Notes: generated by a model from the sequence alone, not told the origin. Shown: positions 1-11,363, counted from the stretch's first letter. The stretch: DNA of 64,000 bases from Streptomyces sp. PsTaAH-137 (GCF_003259365.1 NZ_QLLY01000013.1:182812-246811), one strand, 5' to 3'. Translations and numbers: made by a program.

Positions 1-1859
<1,859 letters not shown>

Positions 1860-1920
1860 CCTCCACGCACCCCACGAACCTCACCGCACTGAGTCACACC
1901 GAAGGAAGATGAAGCACACC

Positions 1921-3048
1921 ATGAGCAACGCCGCTACCTCGTCGCCCCTCAAGGCCCTGTCCGACGAAGGCGTTTCCATCTGGCTGGACGACCTGTCCCG
2001 CACCCGCATCGAGTCCGGCAACCTCGCCGAGCTGATCGAGAAGTCCCACGTCGTGGGTGTGACGACCAACCCCTCGATCTTCCAGGCCGCCATCGGCGCC
2101 GGCGTCGGCTACGAGGACCAGCTCGCCGACCTGGCCGTCCGCAAGGTCACCGTCGACGAGGCCGTCCGCATGATGACCACGGCCGACGTCCGCGCCGCCG
2201 CCGACATCCTGCGCCCCGTGTACGACGCGACGAACGGCCGCGACGGCCGCGTCTCCATCGAGGTCGACCCGCGCCTGGCGCACGACACCGAGGCCACCGT
2301 CGCCGAGGCCAAGCAGCTCGCCTGGCTCGTCGACCGCCCCAACGTCATGATCAAGATCCCGGCGACCCTCGCGGGCCTCCCGGCGATCACCGAGGTCATC
2401 GGCCTCGGCATCTCGGTCAACGTCACGCTGATCTTCTCCCTCGACCGCTACAAGGCCGTCATGGACGCCTACCTGGCCGGTCTGGAGAAGGCCCACGAGC
2501 GCGGCCTCGACCTCTCCGTCATCCACTCCGTCGCCTCGTTCTTCGTCTCCCGCGTCGACGCCGAGATCGACAAGCGGCTCGACGCGCTGGGCACCGACGA
2601 CGCGAAGGCCGTGCGCGGCAAGGCCGCCCTCGCCAACGCCCGTCTCGCCTACGAGGCCTACGAGCAGGTCTTCGCCTCCGAGCGTGCCACCAAGCTGGAG
2701 GCCGCGGGCGCCAACAAGCAGCGCCCGCTGTGGGCCTCGACCGGCGTGAAGGACAAGGCGTACAAGGACACCCTGTACGTCGACGAGCTGGCCGCCCCGG
2801 GCACCGTCAACACGATGCCGGAAGGCACCCTGAACGCCACCGCCGACCACGGCGACATCCACGGCGACGCTGTCTCGGGCACCTACGAGACCTCCCGCGA
2901 GGAGCTGGCCGCCGTCGAGAAGCTCGGCATCTCCTACGACGAGGTCGTCCAGAAGCTCGAGGACGAGGCCGTGCAGAAGTTCGAGATCGCCTGGAACGAC
3001 CTGCTCGCCACGGTCGCCGACCGCCTCAAGGGCGGCGAGGCCAAGTGA
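1921..3048 (+). CDS. tal: Transaldolase
   Basis: Transaldolase transfers a dihydroxyacetone unit between sugar phosphates through a Schiff base. The active-site lysine lies in NVMIKIPAT, and the N-terminal WLDDLSRTRI and VTTNPSIF segments are typical of the longer actinobacterial/cyanobacterial form (375 residues here). Two in-frame ATGs exist. The GAAGGAAG ribosome site at 1901-1908 directly abuts the one at 1909 but lies 12 bases before the one at 1921, so I chose 1921. The stop overlaps the GTG of zwf by four bases, which indicates translational coupling. The identity is firm; the start could be four codons earlier. Confidence 0.96.
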   Translation: MSNAATSSPLKALSDEGVSIWLDDLSRTRIESGNLAELIEKSHVVGVTTNPSIFQAAIGAGVGYEDQLADLAVRKVTVDEAVRMMTTADVRAAADILRPVYDATNGRDGRVSIEVDPRLAHDTEATVAEAKQLAWLVDRPNVMIKIPATLAGLPAITEVIGLGISVNVTLIFSLDRYKAVMDAYLAGLEKAHERGLDLSVIHSVASFFVSRVDAEIDKRLDALGTDDAKAVRGKAALANARLAYEAYEQVFASERATKLEAAGANKQRPLWASTGVKDKAYKDTLYVDELAAPGTVNTMPEGTLNATADHGDIHGDAVSGTYETSREELAAVEKLGISYDEVVQKLEDEAVQKFEIAWNDLLATVADRLKGGEAK

Positions 3049-4592
3049 GCGGCGCCTCCCTCCCGTCGCAGGAGTGGGCCAACCCGCTCCACGACCCCCG
3101 CGACCGCCGTCTGCCGCGCGTCGCGGGCCCCTCGGGGCTCGTCATCTTCGGTGTCACCGGTGACCTGTCCCGCAAGAAGCTGATGCCGGCGGTCTACGAC
3201 CTCGCCAACCGCGGTCTGCTCCCGCCCGGCTTCTCGCTCCTCGGCTTCGCCCGCCGCGAGTGGGAGGACCAGGACTTCGCCCAGGTCGTCCACGACTCGG
3301 TGCGCGAGCACGCCCGTACCCCCTTCCGCGAGGAGGTCTGGGCCCAGCTCGCCGAGGGCATGCGCTTCATCCCCGGCGACTTCGACGACGACACCGCGTT
3401 CAAGCAACTGCGCGAGGCCGTCGATGAGCTGGACGAGAAGCGCGGCACGAGCGGCAACTACGCGTTCTACCTCTCGGTCCCGCCGAAGTTCTTCCCGAAG
3501 GTCGTCCAGCAGCTCAAGAAGCACGGCCTCGCCGACGCCCCCGAGGGCTCCTGGCGGCGCGCCGTCATCGAGAAGCCGTTCGGCCACGACAGCGAGTCGG
3601 CCCGCGAGCTCAACGCGATCGTCCACGACGTGTTCGCGCCCGAGCAGGTCTTCCGCATCGACCACTACCTCGGCAAGGAGACCGTCCAGAACATCCTGGC
3701 GCTCCGCTTCGCCAACCAGATGTACGAACCCATCTGGAACCGGTCGTACGTGGACCACGTGCAGATCACCATGGCCGAGGACATCGGCATCGGCGGCCGC
3801 GCCGGGTACTACGACGGCATCGGCGCCGCCCGTGACGTCATCCAGAACCACCTGCTCCAGCTGCTCGCCCTGACGGCGATGGAGGAACCGGCCGCGTTCG
3901 ACGCCGAGTCCCTCGTCAACGAGAAGCTCAAGGTCCTCAAGTCCGTCCGGCTCCCCGCCGACCTGGAGCGCTCCACCGTGCGCGCCCAGTACGCGGCGGG
4001 CTGGCAGGGCGGCGAGAAGGTCCGCGGCTACCTCCAGGAAGACGGCATCGACCCGCAGTCGAAGACCGACACCTACGCCGCGGTGAAGCTGGAGATCGAC
4101 AACCGCCGCTGGGCGGGCGTCCCGTTCTACCTGCGCACCGGCAAGCGCCTGGGCCGCCGCGTCACCGAGATCGCGGTCGTCTTCCAGCGCGCCCCGCACT
4201 CGCCGTTCGACTCCACCTCCACCGAGGAACTCGGCCAGAACGCGGTCGTCATCCGGGTCCAGCCGGACGAGGGCATGACCGTACGCTTCGGTTCGAAGGT
4301 CCCGGGTACTTCGATGGAGATCCGTGACGTCTCGATGGACTTCGCGTACGGCGAGTCGTTCACGGAGTCCAGCCCCGAGGCGTACGAGCGGCTGATCCTG
4401 GACGTGCTGCTCGGCGACGCCAACCTCTTCCCGCGCACGGAGGAGGTCGAGGAGTCCTGGCGCATCCTCGACCCGGTCGAGGAGCACTGGGACAGCCACG
4501 GCAGGCCCGCCCAGTACGCCTCCGGCAGCTGGGGCCCGGGGGAAGCGGACGAGATGCTCGCACGAGACGGACGGAGCTGGCGCAGGCCATGA
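3045..4592 (+). CDS. zwf: Glucose-6-phosphate 1-dehydrogenase
   Basis: This enzyme oxidises glucose 6-phosphate to 6-phosphogluconolactone, the entry step of the oxidative pentose phosphate branch. The dinucleotide motif GVTGDLSRKKL is at residues 36-46, and the substrate motif RIDHYLGKE is near residue 205. The 515-residue length is normal. The start is the GTG inside the GTGA overlap with the tal stop; the frame is open further upstream, but that stretch lies inside tal and has no family resemblance. The stop overlaps the opcA ATG by four bases. Coupling to opcA fits the known dependence of actinobacterial G6PDH on OpcA. Confidence 0.97.
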   Translation: MSGASLPSQEWANPLHDPRDRRLPRVAGPSGLVIFGVTGDLSRKKLMPAVYDLANRGLLPPGFSLLGFARREWEDQDFAQVVHDSVREHARTPFREEVWAQLAEGMRFIPGDFDDDTAFKQLREAVDELDEKRGTSGNYAFYLSVPPKFFPKVVQQLKKHGLADAPEGSWRRAVIEKPFGHDSESARELNAIVHDVFAPEQVFRIDHYLGKETVQNILALRFANQMYEPIWNRSYVDHVQITMAEDIGIGGRAGYYDGIGAARDVIQNHLLQLLALTAMEEPAAFDAESLVNEKLKVLKSVRLPADLERSTVRAQYAAGWQGGEKVRGYLQEDGIDPQSKTDTYAAVKLEIDNRRWAGVPFYLRTGKRLGRRVTEIAVVFQRAPHSPFDSTSTEELGQNAVVIRVQPDEGMTVRFGSKVPGTSMEIRDVSMDFAYGESFTESSPEAYERLILDVLLGDANLFPRTEEVEESWRILDPVEEHWDSHGRPAQYASGSWGPGEADEMLARDGRSWRRP

Positions 4593-5530
4593 GGATCGAC
4601 CTGACCGACACCACGGCAAGCAAGATCAACAAGGCGCTCGTCGAGGGGCGCCGGGCCATCGGGACGCCCGCCGTGGGCATGGTCCTGACGATGGTCATCG
4701 TCACGGACGAGGAGAACGCGTACGACGCGGCGAAGGCCGCCCAGGAGGCGTCCCGCGAGCACCCCTCGCGCACCCTCGTCGTCATCAAGCGCACCAAGCG
4801 CTCGCCGCGCGACCGCCAGGGCAACCGGCTCGACGCCGAGGTCCGCGTCGGCTCCGACGCGGGCACCGGCGAGACCGTTGTCCTGCGCACGCACGGCGAG
4901 GTCAGCCGGCACGCCGCATCGGTCGTGCTGCCGCTGCTGCTCCCCGACGCCCCGGTCGTCGTGTGGTGGCCGGTGGACGCGCCGGACGACCCCGCGAAGG
5001 ACCCGCTGGGCGCCCTCGCCGCCCGCCGCATCACCGACGCGTACGCGGTCGAGGACCCGATCGGCGCCCTCGCCCTGCGTGCCGCGTCGTACGCCCCCGG
5101 CGACACCGACCTCGCCTGGACCCGCCTCACCCCGTGGCGCTCCATGCTGGCCGCCGCCCTCGACCAGGCCCGCGCCGATGTCGTCTCCGCGGCCGTCGAG
5201 TCCGAGGCCGAGAACCCCAGCGCCGAACTGCTCGCGCGCTGGCTCGGTGCCCGGCTCGGCGTCGAGGTCGAGCGGGTCACCACCGACGGCCCGGTCGTCA
5301 CCGCGGTCCGCCTCGGCACGCCCGGCGGCGAGATCGTCATCGACCGCCCCGAGGGCCCCCTCGCCACCCTGTCCCTGCCCGGCCAGCCGCAGCGCACCCT
5401 CGCCCTGAAGGTCCGCTCCACGGCCGAACTGATCGCCGAGGAACTCCGCCGCCTCGACGCCGACGAGATGTACGCCGTCGCGCTCCACGGCAGCGCCTCC
5501 GGCACCAAGGAGTCCGTTCAACATGCCTGA
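4589..5530 (+). CDS. opcA: Glucose-6-phosphate dehydrogenase assembly protein OpcA
   Basis: OpcA proteins follow zwf in cyanobacteria and actinobacteria and are needed for assembly or redox activation of G6PDH. The 313-residue protein starts MRIDLTDTTASKINKAL and has a central VVVWWPVDAPDDPAKDPLG region that is typical of the family. It has no signal peptide or membrane segment. It overlaps zwf by four bases and pgi by eight, so it lies in the middle of the coupled operon. The assignment rests on sequence resemblance plus the diagnostic position after zwf. Confidence 0.93.
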   Translation: MRIDLTDTTASKINKALVEGRRAIGTPAVGMVLTMVIVTDEENAYDAAKAAQEASREHPSRTLVVIKRTKRSPRDRQGNRLDAEVRVGSDAGTGETVVLRTHGEVSRHAASVVLPLLLPDAPVVVWWPVDAPDDPAKDPLGALAARRITDAYAVEDPIGALALRAASYAPGDTDLAWTRLTPWRSMLAAALDQARADVVSAAVESEAENPSAELLARWLGARLGVEVERVTTDGPVVTAVRLGTPGGEIVIDRPEGPLATLSLPGQPQRTLALKVRSTAELIAEELRRLDADEMYAVALHGSASGTKESVQHA

Positions 5531-7178
5531 GAACGCCCCCCTGCTGACGCGCCGCCCGCAGTGGACCGCCCTGGAGGACCACCGCGCGAAGTTCAACGGC
5601 ACGCACCTGCGCGACCTGTTCGCCGGTGACCCCGAGCGCGTCGGGCGCTACACGGTGCAGGTCGGCGACCTGTACATCGACTACTCCAAGCACCTGGTCA
5701 CGGACGAGACGCTCGCCCTGCTCCAGGAACTGGCCACCGCCACCGACGTGTTCGGGCAGCGCGACGCCATGTTCCGCGGCGAGAAGATCAACACGACCGA
5801 GGACCGCGCCGTGCTGCACACGGCCCTGCGCGCCCCGGCCGGCGCCGTGATCGAGGTCGACGGCGAGAACGTCGTCCCCGCCGTGCACGCCGTCCTCGAC
5901 AAGATGACCGCCTTCGCGGAGAAGGTCCGCTCCGGCGAGTGGACCGGCCACACCGGCAAGCGCATCAAGAACGTCGTGAACGTCGGCATCGGCGGCTCCG
6001 ACCTCGGCCCCGCGATGGCGTACGAGGCCCTGCGCCCGTACACCGCACGGGACCTGACGGTCCGCTTCGTGTCGAACGTGGACGGCGCCGACCTGCACGA
6101 GGCCGTCCGCGACCTCGACCCGGCCGAGACGCTGTTCGTCATCGCGTCGAAGACGTTCACCACGATCGAGACGATCACCAACGCCACGGCCGCCCGCACC
6201 TGGCTGCTCGCCGGGCTCGGCGGCGACGAGTCGGCCGTCGCGAAGCACTTCGTCGCGCTGTCGACCAACGCCGAGAAGGTGTCGGACTTCGGCATCGACA
6301 CGGCCAACATGTTCGAGTTCTGGGACTGGGTCGGCGGCCGCTACTCCTTCGACTCGGCCATCGGCCTGTCGCTGATGATCGCCATCGGCCCGGACCGCTT
6401 CCGCGAGCTGCTCGACGGCTTCCACCTGGTCGACGAGCACTTCCGCACGGCGCCGGCCGAGGCCAACGCGCCGCTGCTGCTGGGCCTCCTGGGCATCTGG
6501 TACGGCAACTTCCACGGCGCCCAGTCGCACGCGGTGCTGCCGTACTCGCACTACCTGTCCAAGTTCACCGCCTACCTCCAGCAGCTCGACATGGAGTCCA
6601 ACGGCAAGTCCGTGGACCGCGAGGGCCGGCGCGTGGAGTGGCAGACGGGCCCGGTCGTCTGGGGCACCCCGGGCACCAACGGCCAGCACGCCTACTACCA
6701 GCTGATCCACCAGGGCACGAAGCTGATCCCCGCGGACCTCATCGGCTTCGCGAACCCGGTCGACGAGCTGAGCGACGACCTCAAGGGCCAGCACGACCTG
6801 CTGATGGCCAACCTGTTCGCGCAAGGCCAGGCGCTCGCCTTCGGCAAGACGCCCGACGAGGTGCGCGCCGAGGGCGTCGCCGAGGAACTGGTCGCCCACA
6901 AGACGTTCCAGGGCAACCACCCCACGACGACGATCCTGGCCAAGGAACTGACCCCCTCGGTCCTCGGCCAGCTCATCGCCCTCTACGAGCAGAAGGTGTT
7001 CGTCCAGGGCGCCGTCTGGAACATCGACTCCTTCGACCAGTGGGGCGTCGAACTCGGCAAGGTCCTCGCCAAGCGCGTCGAGCCCGCCCTCACCGAAGGC
7101 ACCGAGGTCCCCGGCCTCGACGCCTCCACCCAGGCCCTGGTCGACACCTACCGCGCCCTGCGCGGCCGCACGTCCTGA
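5523..7178 (+). CDS. pgi: Glucose-6-phosphate isomerase
   Basis: Phosphoglucose isomerase interconverts glucose 6-phosphate and fructose 6-phosphate, linking glycolysis to the pentose phosphate genes around it. Family signatures are clear: VNVGIGGSDLGPAMAYEAL, the SKTFTTIETITNA phosphate-binding segment, GKSVDREGRRV, and a C-terminal active-site segment around FDQWGVELGK. At 551 residues it is full length for the E. coli-like form. AAGGAG at 5507-5512 lies ten bases before the ATG. The first eight bases overlap the end of opcA. Confidence 0.97.
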   Translation: MPENAPLLTRRPQWTALEDHRAKFNGTHLRDLFAGDPERVGRYTVQVGDLYIDYSKHLVTDETLALLQELATATDVFGQRDAMFRGEKINTTEDRAVLHTALRAPAGAVIEVDGENVVPAVHAVLDKMTAFAEKVRSGEWTGHTGKRIKNVVNVGIGGSDLGPAMAYEALRPYTARDLTVRFVSNVDGADLHEAVRDLDPAETLFVIASKTFTTIETITNATAARTWLLAGLGGDESAVAKHFVALSTNAEKVSDFGIDTANMFEFWDWVGGRYSFDSAIGLSLMIAIGPDRFRELLDGFHLVDEHFRTAPAEANAPLLLGLLGIWYGNFHGAQSHAVLPYSHYLSKFTAYLQQLDMESNGKSVDREGRRVEWQTGPVVWGTPGTNGQHAYYQLIHQGTKLIPADLIGFANPVDELSDDLKGQHDLLMANLFAQGQALAFGKTPDEVRAEGVAEELVAHKTFQGNHPTTTILAKELTPSVLGQLIALYEQKVFVQGAVWNIDSFDQWGVELGKVLAKRVEPALTEGTEVPGLDASTQALVDTYRALRGRTS

Positions 7179-7231
7179 CCTGCTCGTTCTCACGACTCCT
7201 GCTCAAGACTCCCGAAAGTAAGTGAACTGAC

Positions 7232-8107
7232 ATGCAGCTTGGTCTCATCGGTCTCGGCAAGATGGGCGGCAACATGCGCGAGCGCATCCGCCGCGCGGGC
7301 CACGACGTCATCGGCTACGACCGCAACGCCGAGGTCTCCGACGTCGCCTCCCTCGCCGAACTGGTCGAGAAGCTCGAAGGCCCGCGCGTGGTCTGGGTGA
7401 TGGTCCCGGCCGGCGCCGCGACCCAGTCCACCGTCGACGAGCTCAAGGAGCTCCTGTCGGAGGGCGACATCGTCGTCGACGGCGGCAACTCCCGCTGGAC
7501 GGACGACGAGAAGCACGCCGCCGAGCTCGGCGTGAAGGGCATCGGCTTCGTCGACTGCGGCGTCTCCGGCGGTGTGTGGGGCCTGGAGAACGGTTACGCG
7601 CTGATGTACGGCGGCTCCGAGGAGAACGTCGCCAAGGTCAAGCCGATCTTCGACGCCCTCAAGCCCGAGGGCGAGTTCGGCTCGGTCCACGCGGGCAAGG
7701 TCGGCGCCGGCCACTTCTCCAAGATGGTCCACAACGGCATCGAGTACGCCATGATGCAGGCCTACGCCGAGGGCTGGGAGCTCCTGGAGGCCGTGGACTC
7801 GGTGACCGACGTCCGCGAGGTCTTCCGCTCCTGGCAGGAGGGCACGGTCATCCGTTCCTGGCTGCTCGACCTCGCCGTCAACGCCCTCGACGAGGACGAG
7901 CACCTGGCCGACCTGCGCGGCTTCGCGCAGGACTCCGGCGAGGGCCGCTGGACGGTCGAGGCCGCCATCGACAACGCGGTGCCGCTGCCCGCCATCACCG
8001 CCTCCCTCTTCGCGCGCTTCGCGTCCCGCCAGGACGACTCGCCGCAGATGAAGATGATCGCCGCGCTGCGCAACCAGTTCGGCGGTCACGCGGTGGAGAA
8101 GAAGTAA
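7232..8107 (+). CDS. gnd: 6-phosphogluconate dehydrogenase, short form
   Basis: This enzyme oxidatively decarboxylates 6-phosphogluconate to ribulose 5-phosphate. The Rossmann motif GLIGLGKMGGNM is at the N-terminus, and substrate motifs include CGVSGGVWGLENGYALMYGG and HNGIEYAMMQAYAEG. At 291 residues it is the short, GntZ/YqeC-like type rather than the roughly 470-residue form. The second beta strand ends in GYDRN, and the aspartate suggests a preference for NAD over NADP (inference). It follows pgi after 53 bases and ends the operon before a strong palindrome. As I recall, S. coelicolor has the same gene order at SCO6663-SCO6658. Confidence 0.95.
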   Translation: MQLGLIGLGKMGGNMRERIRRAGHDVIGYDRNAEVSDVASLAELVEKLEGPRVVWVMVPAGAATQSTVDELKELLSEGDIVVDGGNSRWTDDEKHAAELGVKGIGFVDCGVSGGVWGLENGYALMYGGSEENVAKVKPIFDALKPEGEFGSVHAGKVGAGHFSKMVHNGIEYAMMQAYAEGWELLEAVDSVTDVREVFRSWQEGTVIRSWLLDLAVNALDEDEHLADLRGFAQDSGEGRWTVEAAIDNAVPLPAITASLFARFASRQDDSPQMKMIAALRNQFGGHAVEKK

Positions 8108-8129
8108 CTCTCCGAACACCCGCTCCACC

Positions 8130-8178
8130 CGGCCGGTGGGGAACCAGCCACGTCACGTGGCTGGTTCCCCACCGGCCG
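8130..8178. terminator. 49-bp perfect palindrome, bidirectional-type terminator
   Basis: Two 24-base arms (8130-8153 and 8155-8178) are exact reverse complements around a single central base and can fold into a very stable hairpin, followed by TTGTTTT. It sits 22 bases after the gnd stop and closes the pentose phosphate operon. Confidence 0.9.
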
Positions 8179-8291
8179 TTGTTTTGCGGGACGCACGGCC
8201 GGGCCTGTGACCTGCGTGCATGCGCCATCATCCGTGCGTACGGGGGAATCCGGCACGGAGCGGCACCGGGGGCCACTTACGATCACCCGCT

Positions 8292-9518
8292 GTGACAGAA
8301 CGCCAATCCACGACAACAGCCGGTGACACGGCCGACGTTGTCATCCTCGGGGCCGGACCGGCCGGCCTCCTCCTCGGCAACCTCCTCCAGCGCGGCGGCG
8401 TCGACTGCGTCGTCCTGGAGCGGGGGACCCGAGAGCACATCCAGACGCGGGCGCGCGCCGGTTTCCTCGCCGCCCATACCGTACGGATCCTCCAGCGGCA
8501 CGGCCTCGCCGACGGCCTGAACCGGGACGGCCAGGACCACAGCACCTGCGAGTTCCGCTCCGACGACGGCCGCTTCCGCCTCGACTACAGCCGCCTCGGC
8601 CAGGGCGAGCGGCACACCGTCTACCCCCAACAGGCCCTGGTGAGCGACCTGCTGGCGCACTACACCGACGCCGGGGGACGCATCCGGTTCACCACCGACG
8701 CGCTCGACGTCCGGGACACCGGCACCGACCGGCCCACGGTCACCGTCCGCACGGCCGACGGCCGCCCCGGACACTGGCGGGCCCGGTACGTGGCGGGCTG
8801 CGACGGCCGGCACGGCGCCGCCCGCCGCTCGCTTCCCGCGCACACGGTCCGCCACCACCTCGACCACGGCGTGAGCTGGCTCGGCCTGCTCGCCGACGCC
8901 CCGCCCAGCCTGGACGCCGTCGGCTACGGGGTGCACAGCCGCGGCTTCGCCGGCCACATGGCCCGCACCTCCACCGTCACCCGCTACTACCTCCAGTGCG
9001 CCCGCGACACCCGCACCGACGACTGGCCCGACGACCGGATCTGGGCCGAACTGGCCCTGCGCCTGCGCGCCGACGCCTACGGTCCGCTGCACCAGGGCCG
9101 GATCGGCCAACGAGGTGTCGTCCATCTCGAGTCCGATGTCATCGAACCCCTGCGCCACGGCTCGCTGTTCCTCGCCGGCGACGCCGCCAGCCTGATCAGC
9201 CCGTCCGCAGCCAAGGGCGCCAATCTGGCCGTCCTGGAGGCCGAACTCCTCGCCGAGGCCCTGCTCGACGACCTCGCGCACGGCGACCCCGCGGGCCTCG
9301 ACACCTATTCGGCGCGCTGCCTCGACCACATCTGGCGGGCCCAGGAGTTCTCCCACTGGATGATCGGGCTGCTGCACGGCAGCCCCGGCACGGACGGCGA
9401 GGCGCGGTTCCGCGACTCCCTGCGCCGGTCCCGGATCTCGGCCCTGCGCGACTCCCGCGCCCAGCAGGACTGGTTCGCCGAGCACTACGTGGGCGTCGGC
9501 GCCCTCCGTGCTGCCTGA
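8292..9518 (+). CDS. PobA-like FAD-dependent aromatic hydroxylase
   Basis: This is a group A flavoprotein monooxygenase related to 4-hydroxybenzoate 3-monooxygenase. The FAD motif GAGPAGLLLG begins near residue 20, the middle motif AGCDGRHGAAR is present, and the ribose-binding segment is LFLAGDAASLISPSAAKGANLA. The usual GDAAH is GDAAS here. The 408-residue length fits PobA (about 390). GTG at 8292 is chosen because the family begins shortly before the GxGxxG motif. It stands alone after the gnd terminator, directly before an O-methyltransferase on the same strand, so hydroxylation followed by methylation is plausible (inference). The substrate is unknown; 4-hydroxybenzoate is only one possibility. 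Confidence 0.82.
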   Translation: MTERQSTTTAGDTADVVILGAGPAGLLLGNLLQRGGVDCVVLERGTREHIQTRARAGFLAAHTVRILQRHGLADGLNRDGQDHSTCEFRSDDGRFRLDYSRLGQGERHTVYPQQALVSDLLAHYTDAGGRIRFTTDALDVRDTGTDRPTVTVRTADGRPGHWRARYVAGCDGRHGAARRSLPAHTVRHHLDHGVSWLGLLADAPPSLDAVGYGVHSRGFAGHMARTSTVTRYYLQCARDTRTDDWPDDRIWAELALRLRADAYGPLHQGRIGQRGVVHLESDVIEPLRHGSLFLAGDAASLISPSAAKGANLAVLEAELLAEALLDDLAHGDPAGLDTYSARCLDHIWRAQEFSHWMIGLLHGSPGTDGEARFRDSLRRSRISALRDSRAQQDWFAEHYVGVGALRAA

Positions 9519-9563
9519 ACGTTTCTTTCTTCTTTCCTCCCTTTTTCGACCTTTTCTTTTTTG
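9519..9563 (+). other. Pyrimidine-rich spacer between two genes
   Basis: The non-coding strip after the hydroxylase stop is almost purely C and T on the plus strand, with several runs of four to six T. That is striking in a genome of about 70 percent GC. No inverted repeat accompanies it, so it does not look like an ordinary hairpin terminator. Confidence 0.55.
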
Positions 9564-9596
9564 ATGCCGAGTACTGGAATCGAGGCACCACACCCG

Positions 9597-11300
9597 ATGG
9601 TCACCACGATGGCAGGCGAAACGTCCCGTCTGCGCGCGACGGTCGACTTCGTCCGTGAGCAGGACACCGCCACCCTGCTCCCGCTGCTGCTGCCCGGCCT
9701 CGACGGCCCGGAGCTGCGCTCCCTGGCGGACCGCTGCCGCTTCGCCCACGCGGCCCTCCTGCTCTTTCCCCGCGACGAGCAGGACCTGTACACCACCCTG
9801 ACCGAGTGCGGCCTCGACCCCGACGGTCCGCCCCGGCCGAGCGTCGTGGTCCGTGAACGCCTCGCCGTACGCCACCGCCTGGACCCCGCCGACCTCGACG
9901 TCGGCATCCTGCGCCCCGCCGTGACCGGCCTCGACGGAGCCCACCGCACCGTCGAGGTGTTCGCCCTGACCGTCCCTCCGGGCTCCGGCCTGGAATCCCT
10001 CGTCGCCCACGAGCGCGAACGGCAGCACGAGGCCCATCTCGCCTTCGAGGTCGAAGGCCCCGACCCGCTGGTGCTGCGCGGCCTGTGCGCCACGCTCGCC
10101 CGGCACGGCGCGGTGCCCGACGGCGGCGGCTACAACCCGCACGAGAACGGTACGGTCTTCTACTTCACCGCACCCGAGGGCGCCAAGACCGCGTACCGCC
10201 GCATGGAGCTCTACGCCCCCGGCGATCACCGCGACATCCTCACCGCCCACCTCGCCGAACACCGGGAACGGCAGCCCGCCGAGGCCCTGCTGCGCCTGCT
10301 CACCGGCGCCTGGACCACCCAGGCCCTCACCGCCTTCGCCCAACTGCGCGTCGCCGACGCCCTGGACACCCGACGGGGGACCGCCGTCGACGACCTGGCG
10401 GAACGTATTGGCGCCTCCCCGCGCCCCCTCGCCACCCTCCTGCGCTATCTGGAGACCCTGGGCGCGGTGGCGGCGGTCCCGGGGATCGCGGACGGCTACC
10501 GGCTCACCCCGCTCGGCGCCCTGCTGCGCACGGAAGCGCCGGAGTCGATGCGACCCCTCGCCCTGCTGTACGGCGGCCCGTTCTACCGCTCCTTCGGCGC
10601 CCTCGCGCACACCGTGCGCACCGGCGAGCCCGGCTTCGAGCACCTCTTCGGCGCCCACCACTTCGACCACTTCGCGGCCGACCCCGAACTCGCCGATCTC
10701 TTCGACCGGTCCATGGCCGCCGGAGCCGCCATGTTCGGGCCGCTGCCCACCCACCCGGTCCTGCTCGCCGCCGGGCGGGCGGAGACCCCGGCGAGGGTGG
10801 TCGACATCGCGGGCGGCAACGGCGCGCTGCTCGGCCGGATCCTCGCCGTGCACCGGCGCCTGCACGGGGTGCTCCTGGAGCGCCCGCACGTCGTCGAGGC
10901 CGCCCGCGACGCCCTGGAGAGCGCGGGGTTCGGCGACCGCTGCACGTACCGCAGCGGGGACTTCGCGGACGTCCCCGCCGACGGCGACGTCTATCTCCTG
11001 TCGCGCATCCTGCACGACTGGGACGACGACCGGTGCCTGGACATCCTGCGGCACGTCGCCCGCGCGATGCCCGACCACGCCGATCTGCTCGTCGTCGAAC
11101 GGGTGCTGCCCGCCGACGGCTCGGCCTCCCTGGCCACCGCCTGGGACCTCCACATGATGTGCAACGTGGGCGGCCGGGAGCGCCGCGCCGACCACTACGC
11201 CCGCCTCTTCGCGGACGCGGGCCTGACCCTGGTCGGCCAGGAGCGGCTGCCGCTGGACGGCAGCGTGCTGCACGTACGGAAGGCGGCCACCGCGGGCTGA
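9597..11300 (+). CDS. O-methyltransferase with an extra VOC-like N-terminal half
   Basis: The C-terminal half is a class I SAM-dependent O-methyltransferase of the acetylserotonin/DmpM type. It has a winged-helix dimerisation region near residues 240-300, SAM motif I as VDIAGGNGALLG near residue 402, and the post-motif SRILHDWDDDRC with the usual catalytic-base histidine. About 225 residues precede it. That part includes EAHLAFEVEG and, some 60 residues on, a YRRMELYAPGD strand; the spacing of a His strand and a Glu strand recalls vicinal-oxygen-chelate domains (inference). GAGG at 9582-9585 supports ATG 9597; ATG 9564 and ATG 9609 are alternatives. It probably acts with the hydroxylase upstream on an aromatic or polyketide substrate. 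The product is unknown. Confidence 0.75.
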   Translation: MVTTMAGETSRLRATVDFVREQDTATLLPLLLPGLDGPELRSLADRCRFAHAALLLFPRDEQDLYTTLTECGLDPDGPPRPSVVVRERLAVRHRLDPADLDVGILRPAVTGLDGAHRTVEVFALTVPPGSGLESLVAHERERQHEAHLAFEVEGPDPLVLRGLCATLARHGAVPDGGGYNPHENGTVFYFTAPEGAKTAYRRMELYAPGDHRDILTAHLAEHRERQPAEALLRLLTGAWTTQALTAFAQLRVADALDTRRGTAVDDLAERIGASPRPLATLLRYLETLGAVAAVPGIADGYRLTPLGALLRTEAPESMRPLALLYGGPFYRSFGALAHTVRTGEPGFEHLFGAHHFDHFAADPELADLFDRSMAAGAAMFGPLPTHPVLLAAGRAETPARVVDIAGGNGALLGRILAVHRRLHGVLLERPHVVEAARDALESAGFGDRCTYRSGDFADVPADGDVYLLSRILHDWDDDRCLDILRHVARAMPDHADLLVVERVLPADGSASLATAWDLHMMCNVGGRERRADHYARLFADAGLTLVGQERLPLDGSVLHVRKAATAG

Positions 11301-11363
11301 CCCGGGGGAGAGGGGCCTCTGCCCGGGGCCGTGGCGGTCCCGGGCAGAGTCACGAACCGCGCG

